A stretch of DNA of 46,062 bases from Oscillatoriales cyanobacterium PMM_0008 (GCA_949128025.1 CASBRD010000006.1:1-46062); one strand, 5' to 3'; counted from the stretch's first letter, positions 1-8,886 are shown. Numbers and translations are program-made. The notes: a model not told the origin generated them from the letters alone.

Positions 1-55
1 CCCCCACTCTTCCACTCACTCCCCCACTCTCCCACTCTCCCACTCCCCCACTCTT
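1..55. repeat. C-rich short tandem repeat
   Basis: The window opens with imperfect copies of CCCACTCT and CCCCCACT in tandem. The same pattern recurs at about 9361-9402. It is a low-complexity tract directly after the 3' end of the minus-strand GrpE-like gene; it is probably longer than seen because the window starts inside it. No coding role is visible. Confidence 0.8.
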
Positions 56-599
56 ATTGAGATGGAGAAGAAATCGGCAAAGTGCGGCTGACTTTCGCGG
101 GAGAGAGAATGCGCGACCCCTCTCGATAACCGATAAACCGGATATAAACCAATTCCCCTTCCGCAATATCATTGGTATCCGGTTGATGCAGTTGGGGATT
201 GTATGGAACTTGTTCCCAAGCCGAACCAATTTGTTCGTATCCCCAACTAGCCAAAAGGTTATCCAAAGGAGTAAACAGCGAAACCAAATTTTTGGCTGGT
301 AAATCTGGTTTCGCTTCCGTCATTTTGCGGGCGCTGGGATAGTTGTTTAACAGCGTTTGCAATTGGGAGAAAGTAGCATTCTGAAAATCAGTTTTTAGCT
401 GCTTTGATTGTTGCTGCAATTCTTCTCGCAGTCGCAAACATTCTTGCCGCAACTCTTCTATCTCTCTTGCAGCAGCCGTATTACTTTCGGTGGTGGCATC
501 GACTTTATTAGAGTGACGCAGCCTCAAAATTAGCCAAATGATAACCAACCACAGAACGCAACCAAACCAAAATAGATTGGGGTCGTTAACCATGATCAA
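54..599 (-). CDS. GrpE-like membrane-anchored protein
   Basis: 181 residues. A membrane segment lies at about residues 8-27 (FWFGCVLWLVIIWLILRLR), followed by a charged coiled coil (about 40-75) and a compact C-terminal domain ending in the pattern VPYNPQLHQP...GELVYIRFIGYR...PAKVSRTLP. From memory this C-terminal pattern is that of cyanobacterial proteins annotated as GrpE-like nucleotide exchange factors, which would act with an Hsp70 partner. No Hsp70 gene is in the window. The gene starts 5 bases after the DUF2997 gene ends, so the two are probably co-transcribed. The family call is by pattern only; the N-terminal anchor is unlike classical soluble GrpE. Confidence 0.6.
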   Translation of the reverse strand: MIMVNDPNLFWFGCVLWLVIIWLILRLRHSNKVDATTESNTAAAREIEELRQECLRLREELQQQSKQLKTDFQNATFSQLQTLLNNYPSARKMTEAKPDLPAKNLVSLFTPLDNLLASWGYEQIGSAWEQVPYNPQLHQPDTNDIAEGELVYIRFIGYREGSRILSPAKVSRTLPISSPSQ

Positions 600-604
600 T
601 TACT

Positions 605-817
605 CTACATTTCAGTTTGAGATTGCGTTTCTTCGTTGATGAGGTCTTCATCCTCCTGATAGTATTCTGGAAATAGCTTTTGAGATTCTACTTTACCCAA
701 AGCTTTTTCAATTCCTGAAGTGGTTTCGGTACAGGTGGAGCCAGAGGCGTTGAGTACGGTTTCAGTTATCTTGCCGTCAGTGCCAATGCGATATTCAATC
801 TTGCGATACTCAGCCAT
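605..817 (-). CDS. DUF2997 family protein
   Basis: 70 residues. It opens with EYRKIEYRIGTDGKITETVLNASG-type sequence and has SGSTCTETTSGIEKALG in the middle, which fits the small cyanobacterial DUF2997 family (Ile-x-x-x-Gly-x-Asp-Gly, then Gly-x-x-Cys, then a short helix ending in Leu-Gly). The tail is acidic. Members often sit near DUF1257 and ferredoxin genes, but those are not seen here. It is the first of two closely spaced minus-strand genes with the GrpE-like gene. Biochemical role unknown. Confidence 0.8.
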   Translation of the reverse strand: MAEYRKIEYRIGTDGKITETVLNASGSTCTETTSGIEKALGKVESQKLFPEYYQEDEDLINEETQSQTEM

Positions 818-988
818 GATAGGATTTTTGGATTGAAGTTATTTAACAGTTTAACTCGATTCTATTCATTTTGCCATTAGTTTGTTTTTGCTCATATGGC
901 CAAAGTCAGATATGTGAGAATAGTATAGAGCTATTCCCTGCAAGGAAGTGACTGTGTTTTTACCGCTGACTTTGCACTTTGCTATACA

Positions 989-1624
989 TTAAGTAAAGTC
1001 TCTTCTAATCCGATCTATGGCAGACTTGAGTCCGTCACTATGAATCCAGCCGACAAAACCACCATAAACCATTTTGTCATTGCGATCGCCTAAAAAAACG
1101 TGGTCAACGCCGACTGGGTTTTTCCAGGTTCGCACAGATGTCCCATCCCGCAGCCTCAGAATCGGATTAGAATGCTTAAAGTCTCTGTGGTGAGCGCGAG
1201 TCATTCCAGGCACTTTGTCTAAAATGGCGATGACTTCTCTGGTGTCATCCGTTGTATTATAGTTTACCACGGTTCCACAACCACCCCCGTCAGCGATCGT
1301 GCTTTTAAGTCTATCTTTTATGTCACCATCAAACAGCGATAAAGAGTCAATCTCGCTGAGCAGCTTTCCATGTGGTTCAGATTGTCGTCTTTCGCAATAA
1401 ATCGCTGTTAAGAAATCTTCCAGACTCAGTTTAGCCAGTGCGTCTGCAATCAATGCTGTCAGTCCCAAGACGGCGATTCCACCCAACATTCCCGCTGGGC
1501 CACCCAGTATTGCTAAAGCTGCTGTGATGGCGGCTGCACCTGTCAAGCCTGTAGTCGCCATCACAATTACCAGCAGGACTCCAGGCAATCCTAAAGCAGC
1601 TACTTTTTTGATGATTTCATCCAT
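989..1624 (-). CDS. hypothetical protein with Gly/Ala-rich hydrophobic N-terminus
   Basis: 211 residues, family not recognised. The first about 65 residues are a Gly/Ala-rich hydrophobic stretch able to form two membrane hairpins (GVLLVIVMATTGLTGAAAIT, then GGPAGMLGGIAVLGLTALIA). The rest is soluble, with GGGCGTVVNY near residue 113 and a basic, aromatic C-terminus. Similar glycine-rich hydrophobic starts occur in cyanobacterial proteins near Hsp70/GrpE-like genes, but this is recollection. It lies 171 bases upstream of the DUF2997 gene on the same strand, a gap big enough for a separate promoter. Confidence 0.6.
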   Translation of the reverse strand: MDEIIKKVAALGLPGVLLVIVMATTGLTGAAAITAALAILGGPAGMLGGIAVLGLTALIADALAKLSLEDFLTAIYCERRQSEPHGKLLSEIDSLSLFDGDIKDRLKSTIADGGGCGTVVNYNTTDDTREVIAILDKVPGMTRAHHRDFKHSNPILRLRDGTSVRTWKNPVGVDHVFLGDRNDKMVYGGFVGWIHSDGLKSAIDRIRRDFT

Positions 1625-1916
1625 TTACGATCGCCTCACTTTTGTTCATACATATCTCTAGTTTATTGTCAATATTTTGTTTGGGAACGGCAAAAAATCA
1701 AAACTAAGGTAAGGATTTATTGAGCGGCATTGTAAAAATAGAAACTAAGTAGAGGAAGTTAGAGAGGGGGAACAAAAAGCGATCGCAATGACTCTATTCA
1801 TCTAAGTTTTCCCGATGCAGACTGTGAGCGATCGCATATTGATATGTCCGCAATCAATGCTGGAATGCTACCCAAAACAGTCTAACTCATCTGATTTTAA
1901 AAGAACGAGAGTAAAA

Positions 1917-2531
1917 ATGTCTATTATTCGTAAGTCAAATTTAATATCTTTTGGCCTGCTAATGACACTTTGTGGTGTCAGTACTGATGGAAAATTTGTG
2001 GCTGGAGCAGCAACCTCAAATCAGTCAACAATAACACCGCAATCAGAGCTATTAAAAGAAAGCGCTCAAACGAAACCAGCTTTTCAAGAAACATCTGATG
2101 CGGTGAAGGTAACTCAAAACCGGGTTAAAGTATTTTTTCCTAACTACTCCAGAAACACGACAGACCTCGGCCATGTTGAGCCAGTTTGGCGGACAACACA
2201 ACGGCGGGATGTAAGTCGATTTGCGATCGAGCAATTGATTGTTGGCCCCACCAGTAATGAAACCAGAATGGGTTTTATGAAGCCGATTCAGTTCAGGGGT
2301 AGCTCTAACTGTGGCAGCGATTTTACTCTCTCGATTTCTTCTGGAGTAGCGCGAATAAAATTCTGTAAAATAATTCCTTCAGCTGGTATAGGAGATGATG
2401 CTCGCGTCACAAGTTCTATTCAGGCGACACTGAAGCAATTTTCCACAGTCAAATCAGTTATTATCTTGACGAAAGAAGGCGATTGTCTTGGGGATATGAG
2501 TGGCGAAAACCTTTGTCTGCGTAGAAGATAA
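1917..2531 (+). CDS. GerMN-domain-like secreted protein
   Basis: 204 residues from the ATG at 1917. The open frame extends upstream to 1815, but the ATG at 1917 places a signal peptide at the N-terminus (SIIRKSNLISFGLLMTLCG), so it is the better start. The mature part begins with a low-complexity linker and then VKVFFPNYSRN, followed by EQLIVGPTSNETRMGF and a C-terminal SVKSVIILTKEG. This order (KVFFP, then LxxGPTxxE) is the pattern of the GerMN domain found in spore-germination GerM and many non-sporulating bacteria, probably cell-envelope associated. Cysteines at the N-half and C-end (CGSDF, FCKII, DCLGD, NLCLRR) could form disulfides in the periplasm. Confidence 0.65.
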   Translation: MSIIRKSNLISFGLLMTLCGVSTDGKFVAGAATSNQSTITPQSELLKESAQTKPAFQETSDAVKVTQNRVKVFFPNYSRNTTDLGHVEPVWRTTQRRDVSRFAIEQLIVGPTSNETRMGFMKPIQFRGSSNCGSDFTLSISSGVARIKFCKIIPSAGIGDDARVTSSIQATLKQFSTVKSVIILTKEGDCLGDMSGENLCLRRR

Positions 2532-2537
2532 CATCTG

Positions 2538-2591
2538 TTTTTAGGTACGTTGTTGCGCTTTAGCGCTAAAGCGCAACAACGTACCTAAAAA
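2538..2591. repeat. perfect 54-nt palindrome (dispersed repeat, copy A)
   Basis: Two 27-nt arms without spacer, centred on TAGCGCTA at 2561-2568; each arm contains GGTACGTTGTTGCGCTTTAG. It lies between the stop codons of two convergent genes (GerMN-like and hydrolase), so it may also serve as a bidirectional terminator. Copies with longer centres occur at 9217-9319 and 32639-32838. Confidence 0.9.
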
Positions 2592-2618
2592 TTGCCAATG
2601 TTGGTTCATCAAATATCC

Positions 2619-3542
2619 TCATTGCTGAAATACTGAACGTAATTGAGCTGCAATATCTGCGATCGCATTTTTCCCCCCATCCAGCACCAGCGCCATCCCC
2701 ACAAATCCGTGAATCATCCCATCATATTGCTTTAAGTATACCGACACCCCAGCCGATCGCAACCGAGTGGCATAAGCTAACGCCTCATCCCGCAGCACAT
2801 CACATTCAGCAGTAATAATCAGCGCTGGTGGCAATTGACTTAGATTTTCGGCTAATAGCGGTGAAGCATAGGGATTTTCTCCATCGGCGATATTAGCCAG
2901 GTAGTGATCCCAGAACCAAATCATCTCCTCCTTTGTCAAACCGCAACCTTCCGCATATTCACGGTAAGACTCAGTATCAAAAGCATACTGAATTACGGGA
3001 TAAATGAGAACTTGATATGCCAGTGCTGGTTCTCCTCTATCCCGCGCCATCAACGCCACCGCCGCAGCCAAATTGCCTCCGGCGCTATCTCCCGCGACAG
3101 CAATGCGAGTTACATCCGCATTAATAGCACCAGCATTATTTGCTACCCAAACGGTTGCAGCATAGGCATCTTCTACCGCAGCGGGAAACTTGTGTTCCGG
3201 TGCCAACCGATAGTCCACCGACACTACCACACACCCAGCATCCTTAGCGAGAGAACGACAGGTACTATCTGCTACATCCAAGTCCCCCAAAACCCAACCG
3301 CCGCCGTGAAAGAAAACCACCACTGGCAAGGGTGTACTGCCATGTGGCGTGTAGATACGGATGGGAATATCGCCGGGGATAGTACGATTTTCGACACTGG
3401 CAAGGGCTACGGGTCTGAGGGGTTTGCCCCGCAGCTTGGCGGCTAGTTCCCGCGCCTGTGGTGGTGAGAGGGTGGTGAGGGGTGGGAGTTCTAGCTGTGC
3501 TAGTTGCTGCAAGAGTTTCTGGACTTGTGGGTCGAGAGGCAT
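2619..3542 (-). CDS. alpha/beta hydrolase of the HSL/esterase type
   Basis: 307 residues from the ATG at 3542. The frame is open up to 3614, but residues before 3542 are an out-of-frame reading of the truncated ATPase upstream. Hormone-sensitive-lipase family marks are complete: oxyanion motif HGGGW (79-83), nucleophile Ser153 in GDSAGG, Asp248 in ECDVLRDE, and His278 in MIHGF. The family hydrolyses carboxyl esters of short acyl chains or is an arylesterase/lipase; substrate unknown. No signal peptide, so cytoplasmic. It ends 28 bases from palindrome copy A. Confidence 0.9.
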   Translation of the reverse strand: MPLDPQVQKLLQQLAQLELPPLTTLSPPQARELAAKLRGKPLRPVALASVENRTIPGDIPIRIYTPHGSTPLPVVVFFHGGGWVLGDLDVADSTCRSLAKDAGCVVVSVDYRLAPEHKFPAAVEDAYAATVWVANNAGAINADVTRIAVAGDSAGGNLAAAVALMARDRGEPALAYQVLIYPVIQYAFDTESYREYAEGCGLTKEEMIWFWDHYLANIADGENPYASPLLAENLSQLPPALIITAECDVLRDEALAYATRLRSAGVSVYLKQYDGMIHGFVGMALVLDGGKNAIADIAAQLRSVFQQ

Positions 3543-3559
3543 TCTGTTTTGGATTTTCC

Positions 3560-4386
3560 ATCTTATAGCTGATAAAAAGGCAGAAGTAAAACAGGAGAAA
3601 CAAAAATCCTTCATTAGAACTATTCTGATTGAAATAATCTAGTTCAGATGCTAAATATTTATCTTTGATTTTAATTATTCTCTCAGTCGGAGATAAATTA
3701 TGGGGAATTGCTAAATCTTCAAACCAATCTATCAGCTGCATTTTTTCTTTTATTTCTTGCAGCTTACCTTGATTTTCTTCTAAATTCAACACCGTTAATA
3801 GTTTGAATAATCCTTCTCCCTTGATACCTAAAGGTTGAATTTGACCTTCTTGGCTGAAAATGCGTAAGCTTGTGTTTTCAGGAGAAAAGATTAAAAAGCT
3901 TTTCAAAGTCAAAATATCTTTGTCAGTTTCAAGTAAGAATTTTAAAATCAACTGATAAGGAAATATTTCTTTTAGTTCCCCAACATCTTCATACATTAAA
4001 TTAGTAGACTTGCTTGGGATTTGTACAGGTATCTTTTGATTAGACAAAATTGAACTAACCCAACTAGAGTATGGTTTACTATAATGCTGTAAATCAAATG
4101 TGAAAATTTTGTCTGGATGAAACTGTAAAGATATTTTAATTTCTTTGTTTAAATTGTCGATATTAAAAGCCGATCGCATGAATTGAGGTTCTGTAACTCT
4201 AATACCCCTAGAAGCTAAAAACTCATTATCCAGCTTATCACTTGCGGCGGCTGAACTTAAAGCTATTGCTTCTAAAATATTAGTTTTCCCACAGCCATTT
4301 TCACCGATAAAAACTGTTACTCTTCCCAATTCAATTTTTAACTCTTGAATTGATTTATAATTTTCTATACAAATTTGTTTAATCAT
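3560..4386 (-). pseudogene. AAA family ATPase, C-terminus lost
   Basis: The N-terminus MIKQICIENYKSIQELKIEL followed by Walker A GENGCGKT (residues 28-35) is typical of RecF/OLD-like ATPases that sit with ABC-type head domains. About 275 residues look genuine, ending around [18 protein letters not shown]. Relatives continue with the signature helix, Walker B (a stretch like FFAIDN) and D-loop, all missing here. The open frame runs on to 3265, but that part is only an alternative frame of the hydrolase gene (Thr/Pro/Arg-rich nonsense). The break is at about 3560, some 18 bases before the hydrolase start. Without Walker B the protein should not hydrolyse ATP. Confidence 0.75.
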
Positions 4387-4481
4387 AAGGCGAAGACACT
4401 ATTACACTTAAATAATTATACCATAAAATTACAATATCTTCAATTCGGATTCGTACTCACTGGTGGCGGTGGAAAAGGAGT

Positions 4482-4513
4482 CTATCAAGTATGTGCTTGA
4501 CAATACTTGATAG
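4482..4513 (-). terminator. hairpin downstream of the propeller gene
   Basis: CTATCAAGTAT (4482-4492) pairs perfectly with ATACTTGATAG (4503-4513) around a 10-base loop. It lies 55 bases beyond the stop of the minus-strand gene ending at 4568. No clear U-run follows on that strand, so a terminator role is only possible. Confidence 0.4.
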
Positions 4514-4567
4514 ATTGTTAAACATTCTCCTCTGGGTCAACTAATTAAATGCCAACACCAGGCAAAC

Positions 4568-6169
4568 TTAATCCTGAAAAACCATAATTTGCCCAGAATA
4601 GCAAGCCACCCAGACTTCCCTAGCTTTTGGATCGTAAGTAATCCCAATCGGATTAGATCCAACATTAACTGTTTGCACGACCTTCAGATCGCGAGTGCGA
4701 ACTTTACTCACAGTATTGCTGTTGTAATTAACAACGTAAAGCCATTCGCCATCATCCGATATAATCATACTGCGCGGAGCCGAACCCGTGGAGACTTTAG
4801 CTACAACGTTACCTTTTGGCAAAGCAATCTTCGCTATTTTCCCTTCATTATTCAAGGTAGCGTAGATAAACTTTCCTGCCGGGTCTATGTTCAAATGACG
4901 GGGCGCTGGACCGACATTTTTCAGCCACTTGACCGAATATTTTTTCAGGTCTACTTGAGCGATATCAGAAGAACCCATGATCGCGACATAGGCTTGTTGC
5001 GAAGTTTTATCTACTACAATCCCACGCGGATATGCCCCCAGTTTAATCCGTTTGATTTCCTTATTTTTGTTGGTATCCACAACGCTCAAATCCCAGCTAC
5101 ACCAGTTACTCACCAGTACGAGGCGGTTATCCGGTGTAGTCGCAACAAATTTGGGAACAGCACCGACTTGGATCACCTTTTCAAGCTGAAGACTTTTTGT
5201 ATTGATTCGATACAAAAAACTCTCGTCAAGCTTTGGAGAAGGAGAACAACGATCGGTCCCTGGATTATTAAATCCACGTCCGTACATCTGATAGTTAGAT
5301 ACCCAGGCATACTTACCATTATGGGAAAAACTGGCTTCAACAGGAGCCCCTCTGTAATTGCCTTTGAATTTGAGATAACCGTATTTGGCTAAATCCACAT
5401 TATCCGGGATAGTTTTTACTAATTTATGTTCCCGGTTGTACACCGTTATCGTATGGTTGTACATCATGTTTTGGGCAAAAAATAGACCCTGACCCGAATG
5501 TACTACCGATTTAGGCGAAATCTTCCCCGCAATGGTTTTTTCAAGCTTCATCCGGGTGGGAACTTTAGGCTGAGCGGATTTAGCTGGAGTATTTTTAGGA
5601 GTAGTGCGAGGTTTTGGCGCAGTTTTACCAGTCCCTTTAGAAGCTGGACGCTGCAAGGGTGTTGACTTTTTGGGCGGGGTTAACGTGCGATTTTCTAGTA
5701 ACTCTTTGGTAGCCATACCCGCCACCGTCGCAACCATTGCCAAGACAATAACGCTAAACCAAAGCATTCCGTGCCTTTTTTTCGGCTCTTTTTGTTTGGG
5801 CTTGGGCCGATCGACAATCTGGCTAATTGGGGATGGCGTCGGAACTGGTGTAGAGTGGGCGGGTTGCAACTCAATAGTCCGACTCCAAGCAGGGACTTCG
5901 GAGTGGAGTCGCTGTCCCATCACCCGCACAGTTTTAATAGGTGTGGTTCCCAGGCGGCTCAAGCCTTCATAAACGAACTTGACGCAGCCTTCTTGAGAGT
6001 AGGCTTGCGCGGATATCAAGGTAAGTTGCAGAGAGTCGCCCTCTCGACTGACTGTGGCTGTGATGCCTTTTTTCCATATAACCTCGTTGATGAGGGTGGC
6101 GATCGCTTGAGGGTCTCCCTGTTGTGCTTGGGAGAAAACGGTTTCCTGCTCTGTAATTTGCTGAATCAC
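4568..6169 (-). CDS. membrane-anchored YVTN beta-propeller protein
   Basis: 533 residues. Residues about 10-100 form a domain seen at the N-terminus of several cyanobacterial membrane proteins (AQQGDPQAIATLIN ... GITATVSREGDSLQL ... IKTVRVMGQR). A Pro-rich linker leads to one membrane helix at about 134-153, then a basic Pro/Thr/Lys linker and a C-terminal seven-bladed-type propeller with YVTN-like repeats (for example WLYVVNYNSNTVSKV, and VGSNPIGITYDP). The propeller is predicted periplasmic or luminal. Such propellers usually bind proteins or polysaccharide; some are surface-layer proteins. Substrate unknown. It is monocistronic, bordered by the transposon scar upstream. Confidence 0.75.
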   Translation of the reverse strand: MIQQITEQETVFSQAQQGDPQAIATLINEVIWKKGITATVSREGDSLQLTLISAQAYSQEGCVKFVYEGLSRLGTTPIKTVRVMGQRLHSEVPAWSRTIELQPAHSTPVPTPSPISQIVDRPKPKQKEPKKRHGMLWFSVIVLAMVATVAGMATKELLENRTLTPPKKSTPLQRPASKGTGKTAPKPRTTPKNTPAKSAQPKVPTRMKLEKTIAGKISPKSVVHSGQGLFFAQNMMYNHTITVYNREHKLVKTIPDNVDLAKYGYLKFKGNYRGAPVEASFSHNGKYAWVSNYQMYGRGFNNPGTDRCSPSPKLDESFLYRINTKSLQLEKVIQVGAVPKFVATTPDNRLVLVSNWCSWDLSVVDTNKNKEIKRIKLGAYPRGIVVDKTSQQAYVAIMGSSDIAQVDLKKYSVKWLKNVGPAPRHLNIDPAGKFIYATLNNEGKIAKIALPKGNVVAKVSTGSAPRSMIISDDGEWLYVVNYNSNTVSKVRTRDLKVVQTVNVGSNPIGITYDPKAREVWVACYSGQIMVFQD

Positions 6170-6217
6170 GATGGTAGAAACTCAAAATGGCATTAGCTGT
6201 CATTTTATAGCAATCTC

Positions 6218-6617
6218 CCGCGCTAAAACCCACCGCCTTTAGGGGTGGGATACAGCGCGGCCAGCACCTTTAGGTGCAGTCAGGATTATAAGCAAAACCC
6301 TTGCATTTTATCAAATTAATGATATCATAAATCTATGATTCACAGGTCGATAAATCATGTTTATTTACGAGTTTAAATGCCAGGGAAAACCAGAGCAATA
6401 TCAAGCGGTAGATGAAGCTATCCGCACCTCTCAATTCATCCGAAACAAATGTTTAAGATACTGGATGGATAATCGTATGGTGAATGGATACGACTTAAAT
6501 AAGTATACTGCGATGTTGGCCAAAGAATTCCCTTTTGCAGATCAACTCAACTCGACAGCTAGACAAGCTTCTGCGGAGCGGTGTTGGTCAGGAATTACTG
6601 CCGTATATGAAAAATAA
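6218..6617 (+). mobile_element. IS200/IS605-type element remnant
   Basis: Three nested or adjacent hairpins precede a tnpB start: CCGCGCT (6218-6224) with AGCGCGG (6254-6260), inside it CCCACC (6229-6234) with GGTGGG (6244-6249), then GCACC (6264-6268) with GGTGC (6273-6277). Subterminal hairpins are typical of IS200/IS605 ends. Only the first 86 codons of tnpB follow; no tnpA, right end or guide-bearing RNA is seen, so the element is dead. The hairpin block could instead be an inverted solo end of another copy. Confidence 0.65.
6357..6617 (+). pseudogene. tnpB: tnpB N-terminal fragment (IS605 OrfB)
   Basis: 86 residues beginning MFIYEFKCQGKPEQYQAVDE and continuing through RNKCLRYWMDN and LNSTARQASAERCWSGI, which is the N-terminal domain of TnpB, the RNA-guided nuclease of IS200/IS605 elements. 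Full proteins have about 370-410 residues with a RuvC core and a zinc finger; both are missing. The frame stops at 6615-6617 after ITAVYEK, where relatives continue with a Phe/Tyr-rich helix. The sequence after it belongs to the next gene's leader, so the rest of the element was deleted. Confidence 0.85.
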
Positions 6618-6661
6618 TTGATAAAAATGTAAATATAACCACAGTCACATAGGTAAAGTGC

Positions 6662-7043
6662 ATGGCAGAAGATACACCGAAGCATATTTGGGTGATTACT
6701 GGAGAAACTGTATCGGTTGATACGGGAGCCAGAGGAGGACGCGACACGGGGGGACGCATCCGCAGAGATGATGAACCTGTGGAAGTGCAGGTTGAGGTGG
6801 TAAGCTGCCAAACCTGTTGAGGTGGAAAAGCTGAAGCGGGAAATGAAGGGGTTTTTGCAGGCGATGCAGGAAATCCTCGATGAAGCTGATGCGCCTAATC
6901 CTAAAATGCAGCTCGATGAAGTTGAGTTATCGGTAGAAATCAATGGCGAAGGACAAGTTAAGCTGTTTGGAATTGGTGGGAAAGCTGGCGGGAAAGGGGC
7001 GATGACTCTCAAGTTCAAGCGCAGGCAGAGGGATAATGGTTAA
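6662..7043 (+). pseudogene. frameshifted Pepco/trypco-like partner protein
   Basis: The ATG at 6662 reads MAEDTPKHIWVITGETVSVD and stops at 6818-6820; the next frame resumes the protein as AAKPVEVEKLKREMKGF and runs to the stop at 7041-7043, overlapping the caspase gene start by 8 bases. One extra base between about 6800 and 6808 would explain it. Joined, it is a small protein of about 125 residues ending LSVEINGEGQVKLFGIGG plus KGAMTLKFKR, which resembles the small Pepco or trypsin-co-occurring domains that accompany caspase- or trypsin-like effectors in bacterial conflict systems. A GTG at 6822 could start a 73-residue C-terminal piece. Frameshift may be real, programmed or a sequencing error. 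Confidence 0.6.
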
Positions 7044-8886
7044 TTGGGCGATCGTAGTTGGCATTAACAGCTATAGTAATTTACGACATCTCAATTACGC
7101 TCAGGATGATGCTAAGGCGATGCGGGATTGGTTTGTAACGGAAGCAAAGTTTGATCGGGTTTTCCTGTTTACCGAAGATTCGCCGCCCTACCCAGCTAAT
7201 CCACCTATCCCCACTCAACCTACTTACGGTCACTTGCGGCGATTTTTGCGGGTGCAATTTCAAAAACATTTTAATTTGATTAATAACCGTGAGGAACATT
7301 TATTACAACCAGCAGATAATCTGTGGTTCTTTTTTGCAGGTCACGGTATCCGCGCCTCTGATGGTGATTATTTGATGCTGTTAGATAGCGACCCAGGCGA
7401 TGTAGAACGTTCGGCTATTTCGGTTAATTATGTAACAGAACGTTTGCGTTGTTCTGGTGCTGGTAATATCGTACTGTTTTTAGATGCCTGTCGAAATGAA
7501 GGTAGTAGAGATGGTTTGGGAATTGGCAATGACCAGCATCAAGGTGCAATTACTTTTTATTCGTGTATTCCCAATCAAAAATCTTATGAAATAGAGCAAT
7601 TAAAGCACGGTTCTTTTACAAAAGCTTTATTGGAAGGATTGCAAATTCAAGGTGAAGGTAACTGTGCAACTGTCGAGAGATTAGAGCAACATTTGCAGTA
7701 TCGAGTTCCACAGATTAACCAACAATATAGCAAAGCCATCCAGTCTCCTTATGCTAAAGTCGAACCTGGGAGTAAATTGCATTTAATTCTGCTACCTAAA
7801 TTTGCTACGTCTCGCGATATCGCCACTTTGAGAGAAAATGCTTTAGAAGCGGAAGTTGAGGGAAATTTAGAACTGGCAGAACAATTATGGACGCACGTTT
7901 TGGCTTTATCTCCTGCTGACCTAAAAGCGTTGGCAGCATTGAGAAGAATTTGGACAAAACAACCGTCTTCGGTTTCTGTTTCAGCACCAATAACTCAAGC
8001 AAAAGGTTCTAGGTCGCAATCGGAACTTGATGACCAAACTGATTGGTTTGAATTTGAAGTAGTGCTGGTCAATATTAAGGGGGAAATCCAGAAAAGAGAA
8101 AAGCTCAAAGCTAGATATTTGGCAGAAGATTTAGGTAATGGTGTCACTCTGGATATGGTTTACATTCCCGGTAATACTTTTACAATGGGTGCGCCGGAAA
8201 ATGAAGAAAAAAGTCATGACAGTCAAAGACCTCAGCATCAAGTCACAATTAAACCATTTTTCATGGGAAAATATCCCATCACTCAGGTACAATGGAAAGC
8301 AGTAGCCTCTTTGCCACAAGTAAATCGAGAACTTAATCCAGATCCATCTTATTTTAAAGGTGAAAATCGTCCGGTAGAGAGAGTTTCGTGGTATGATGTA
8401 GTGGAATTCTGCGATCGCCTCTCCCAAAAAGCCAAACGGGAATACCGCCTACCCGGTGAAGCTGAATGGGAATACGCCTGTCGCGCTAACACGACTACAC
8501 CATTTCATTTTGGTGAGACAATTACAACCGATTTGGCCAACTATGATGGTAATTATACTTATGGTCAAGGCCCAAAAGGAATTTCCAGCCAAAAAACTAC
8601 CCCTGTTGGCAGTTTCAAGGTAGCTAACGCCTTTGGTTTGTTCGATATGCACGGTAATGTGTGGGAATGGTGCGCCGACCATTGGCATGATAGTTATGAA
8701 AACAAGAATAGCAATATAACTATATGGTTATCTAACGATATAAATGAAAGGCGACTGCTGCGCGGTGGTTCGTGGAACCGCAATCCTGTACACTGCCGTT
8801 CGGCGTTTCGTCTCTGGCTCGATGCGGGCTTCAGTAACAACGATATCGGTTTTCGTGTTGTCTGTGCTGCTGCGTGGACTCTGTAG
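7036..8886 (+). CDS. caspase-like protease fused to FGE-type C-type-lectin domain (DGR variable protein)
   Basis: 616 residues. Residues 1-250 are a peptidase C14 caspase domain with catalytic His103 (FFFAGHG) and Cys152 (FLDACRNE). A TPR-like helical linker follows (about 270-310, EGNLELAEQLWTHVLALSPA). Residues about 375-616 are a formylglycine-generating-enzyme/sulfatase-modifying fold: IPGNTFTMGAPENEE, RPVERVSWYDVVEFC, RLPGEAEWEYACR, DMHGNVWEWC, LLRGGSW, GFRVV. In DGRs this fold (C-type-lectin-like) displays variable residues between RGGSW and GFRVV, exactly where this protein is Asn-poor and irregular. It overlaps its partner gene by 8 bases and is followed by avd. Likely role: a sensor-effector protease with a diversifiable ligand-binding face. 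Both catalytic residues are intact. Confidence 0.9.
   Translation: MVNWAIVVGINSYSNLRHLNYAQDDAKAMRDWFVTEAKFDRVFLFTEDSPPYPANPPIPTQPTYGHLRRFLRVQFQKHFNLINNREEHLLQPADNLWFFFAGHGIRASDGDYLMLLDSDPGDVERSAISVNYVTERLRCSGAGNIVLFLDACRNEGSRDGLGIGNDQHQGAITFYSCIPNQKSYEIEQLKHGSFTKALLEGLQIQGEGNCATVERLEQHLQYRVPQINQQYSKAIQSPYAKVEPGSKLHLILLPKFATSRDIATLRENALEAEVEGNLELAEQLWTHVLALSPADLKALAALRRIWTKQPSSVSVSAPITQAKGSRSQSELDDQTDWFEFEVVLVNIKGEIQKREKLKARYLAEDLGNGVTLDMVYIPGNTFTMGAPENEEKSHDSQRPQHQVTIKPFFMGKYPITQVQWKAVASLPQVNRELNPDPSYFKGENRPVERVSWYDVVEFCDRLSQKAKREYRLPGEAEWEYACRANTTTPFHFGETITTDLANYDGNYTYGQGPKGISSQKTTPVGSFKVANAFGLFDMHGNVWEWCADHWHDSYENKNSNITIWLSNDINERRLLRGGSWNRNPVHCRSAFRLWLDAGFSNNDIGFRVVCAAAWTL
8761..8886 (+). 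other. DGR variable region (VR)
   Basis: The last 42 codons of the caspase-FGE gene, from the RGGSW codons (8761-8775) to the stop. Invariant scaffold codons (tgccgttcggcg, atcggttttcgtgttgt) alternate with positions where DGR relatives carry AAC/AAT in the template and mixed codons in the VR; here these are cgc, ttt, ctc, tgg, ctc, ggc, ttc. Most can arise from AAC, AAT or AGG by changes at A only. The template repeat is not in the window, so A-specific origin is an inference. Confidence 0.65.

Noticed and set aside
1-55. Possible CRISPR array or telomere-like repeat
   Set aside because: Units are 7-8 bases with no spacers, so it is a microsatellite.
3265-3559. C-terminal extension of the ATPase frame
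   Set aside because: Low-complexity Thr/Pro/Arg sequence that is the hydrolase gene in another frame.
6542-7018. 158-codon minus-strand frame
   Set aside because: Antisense shadow of the tnpB fragment and the frameshifted partner gene, with no family pattern.
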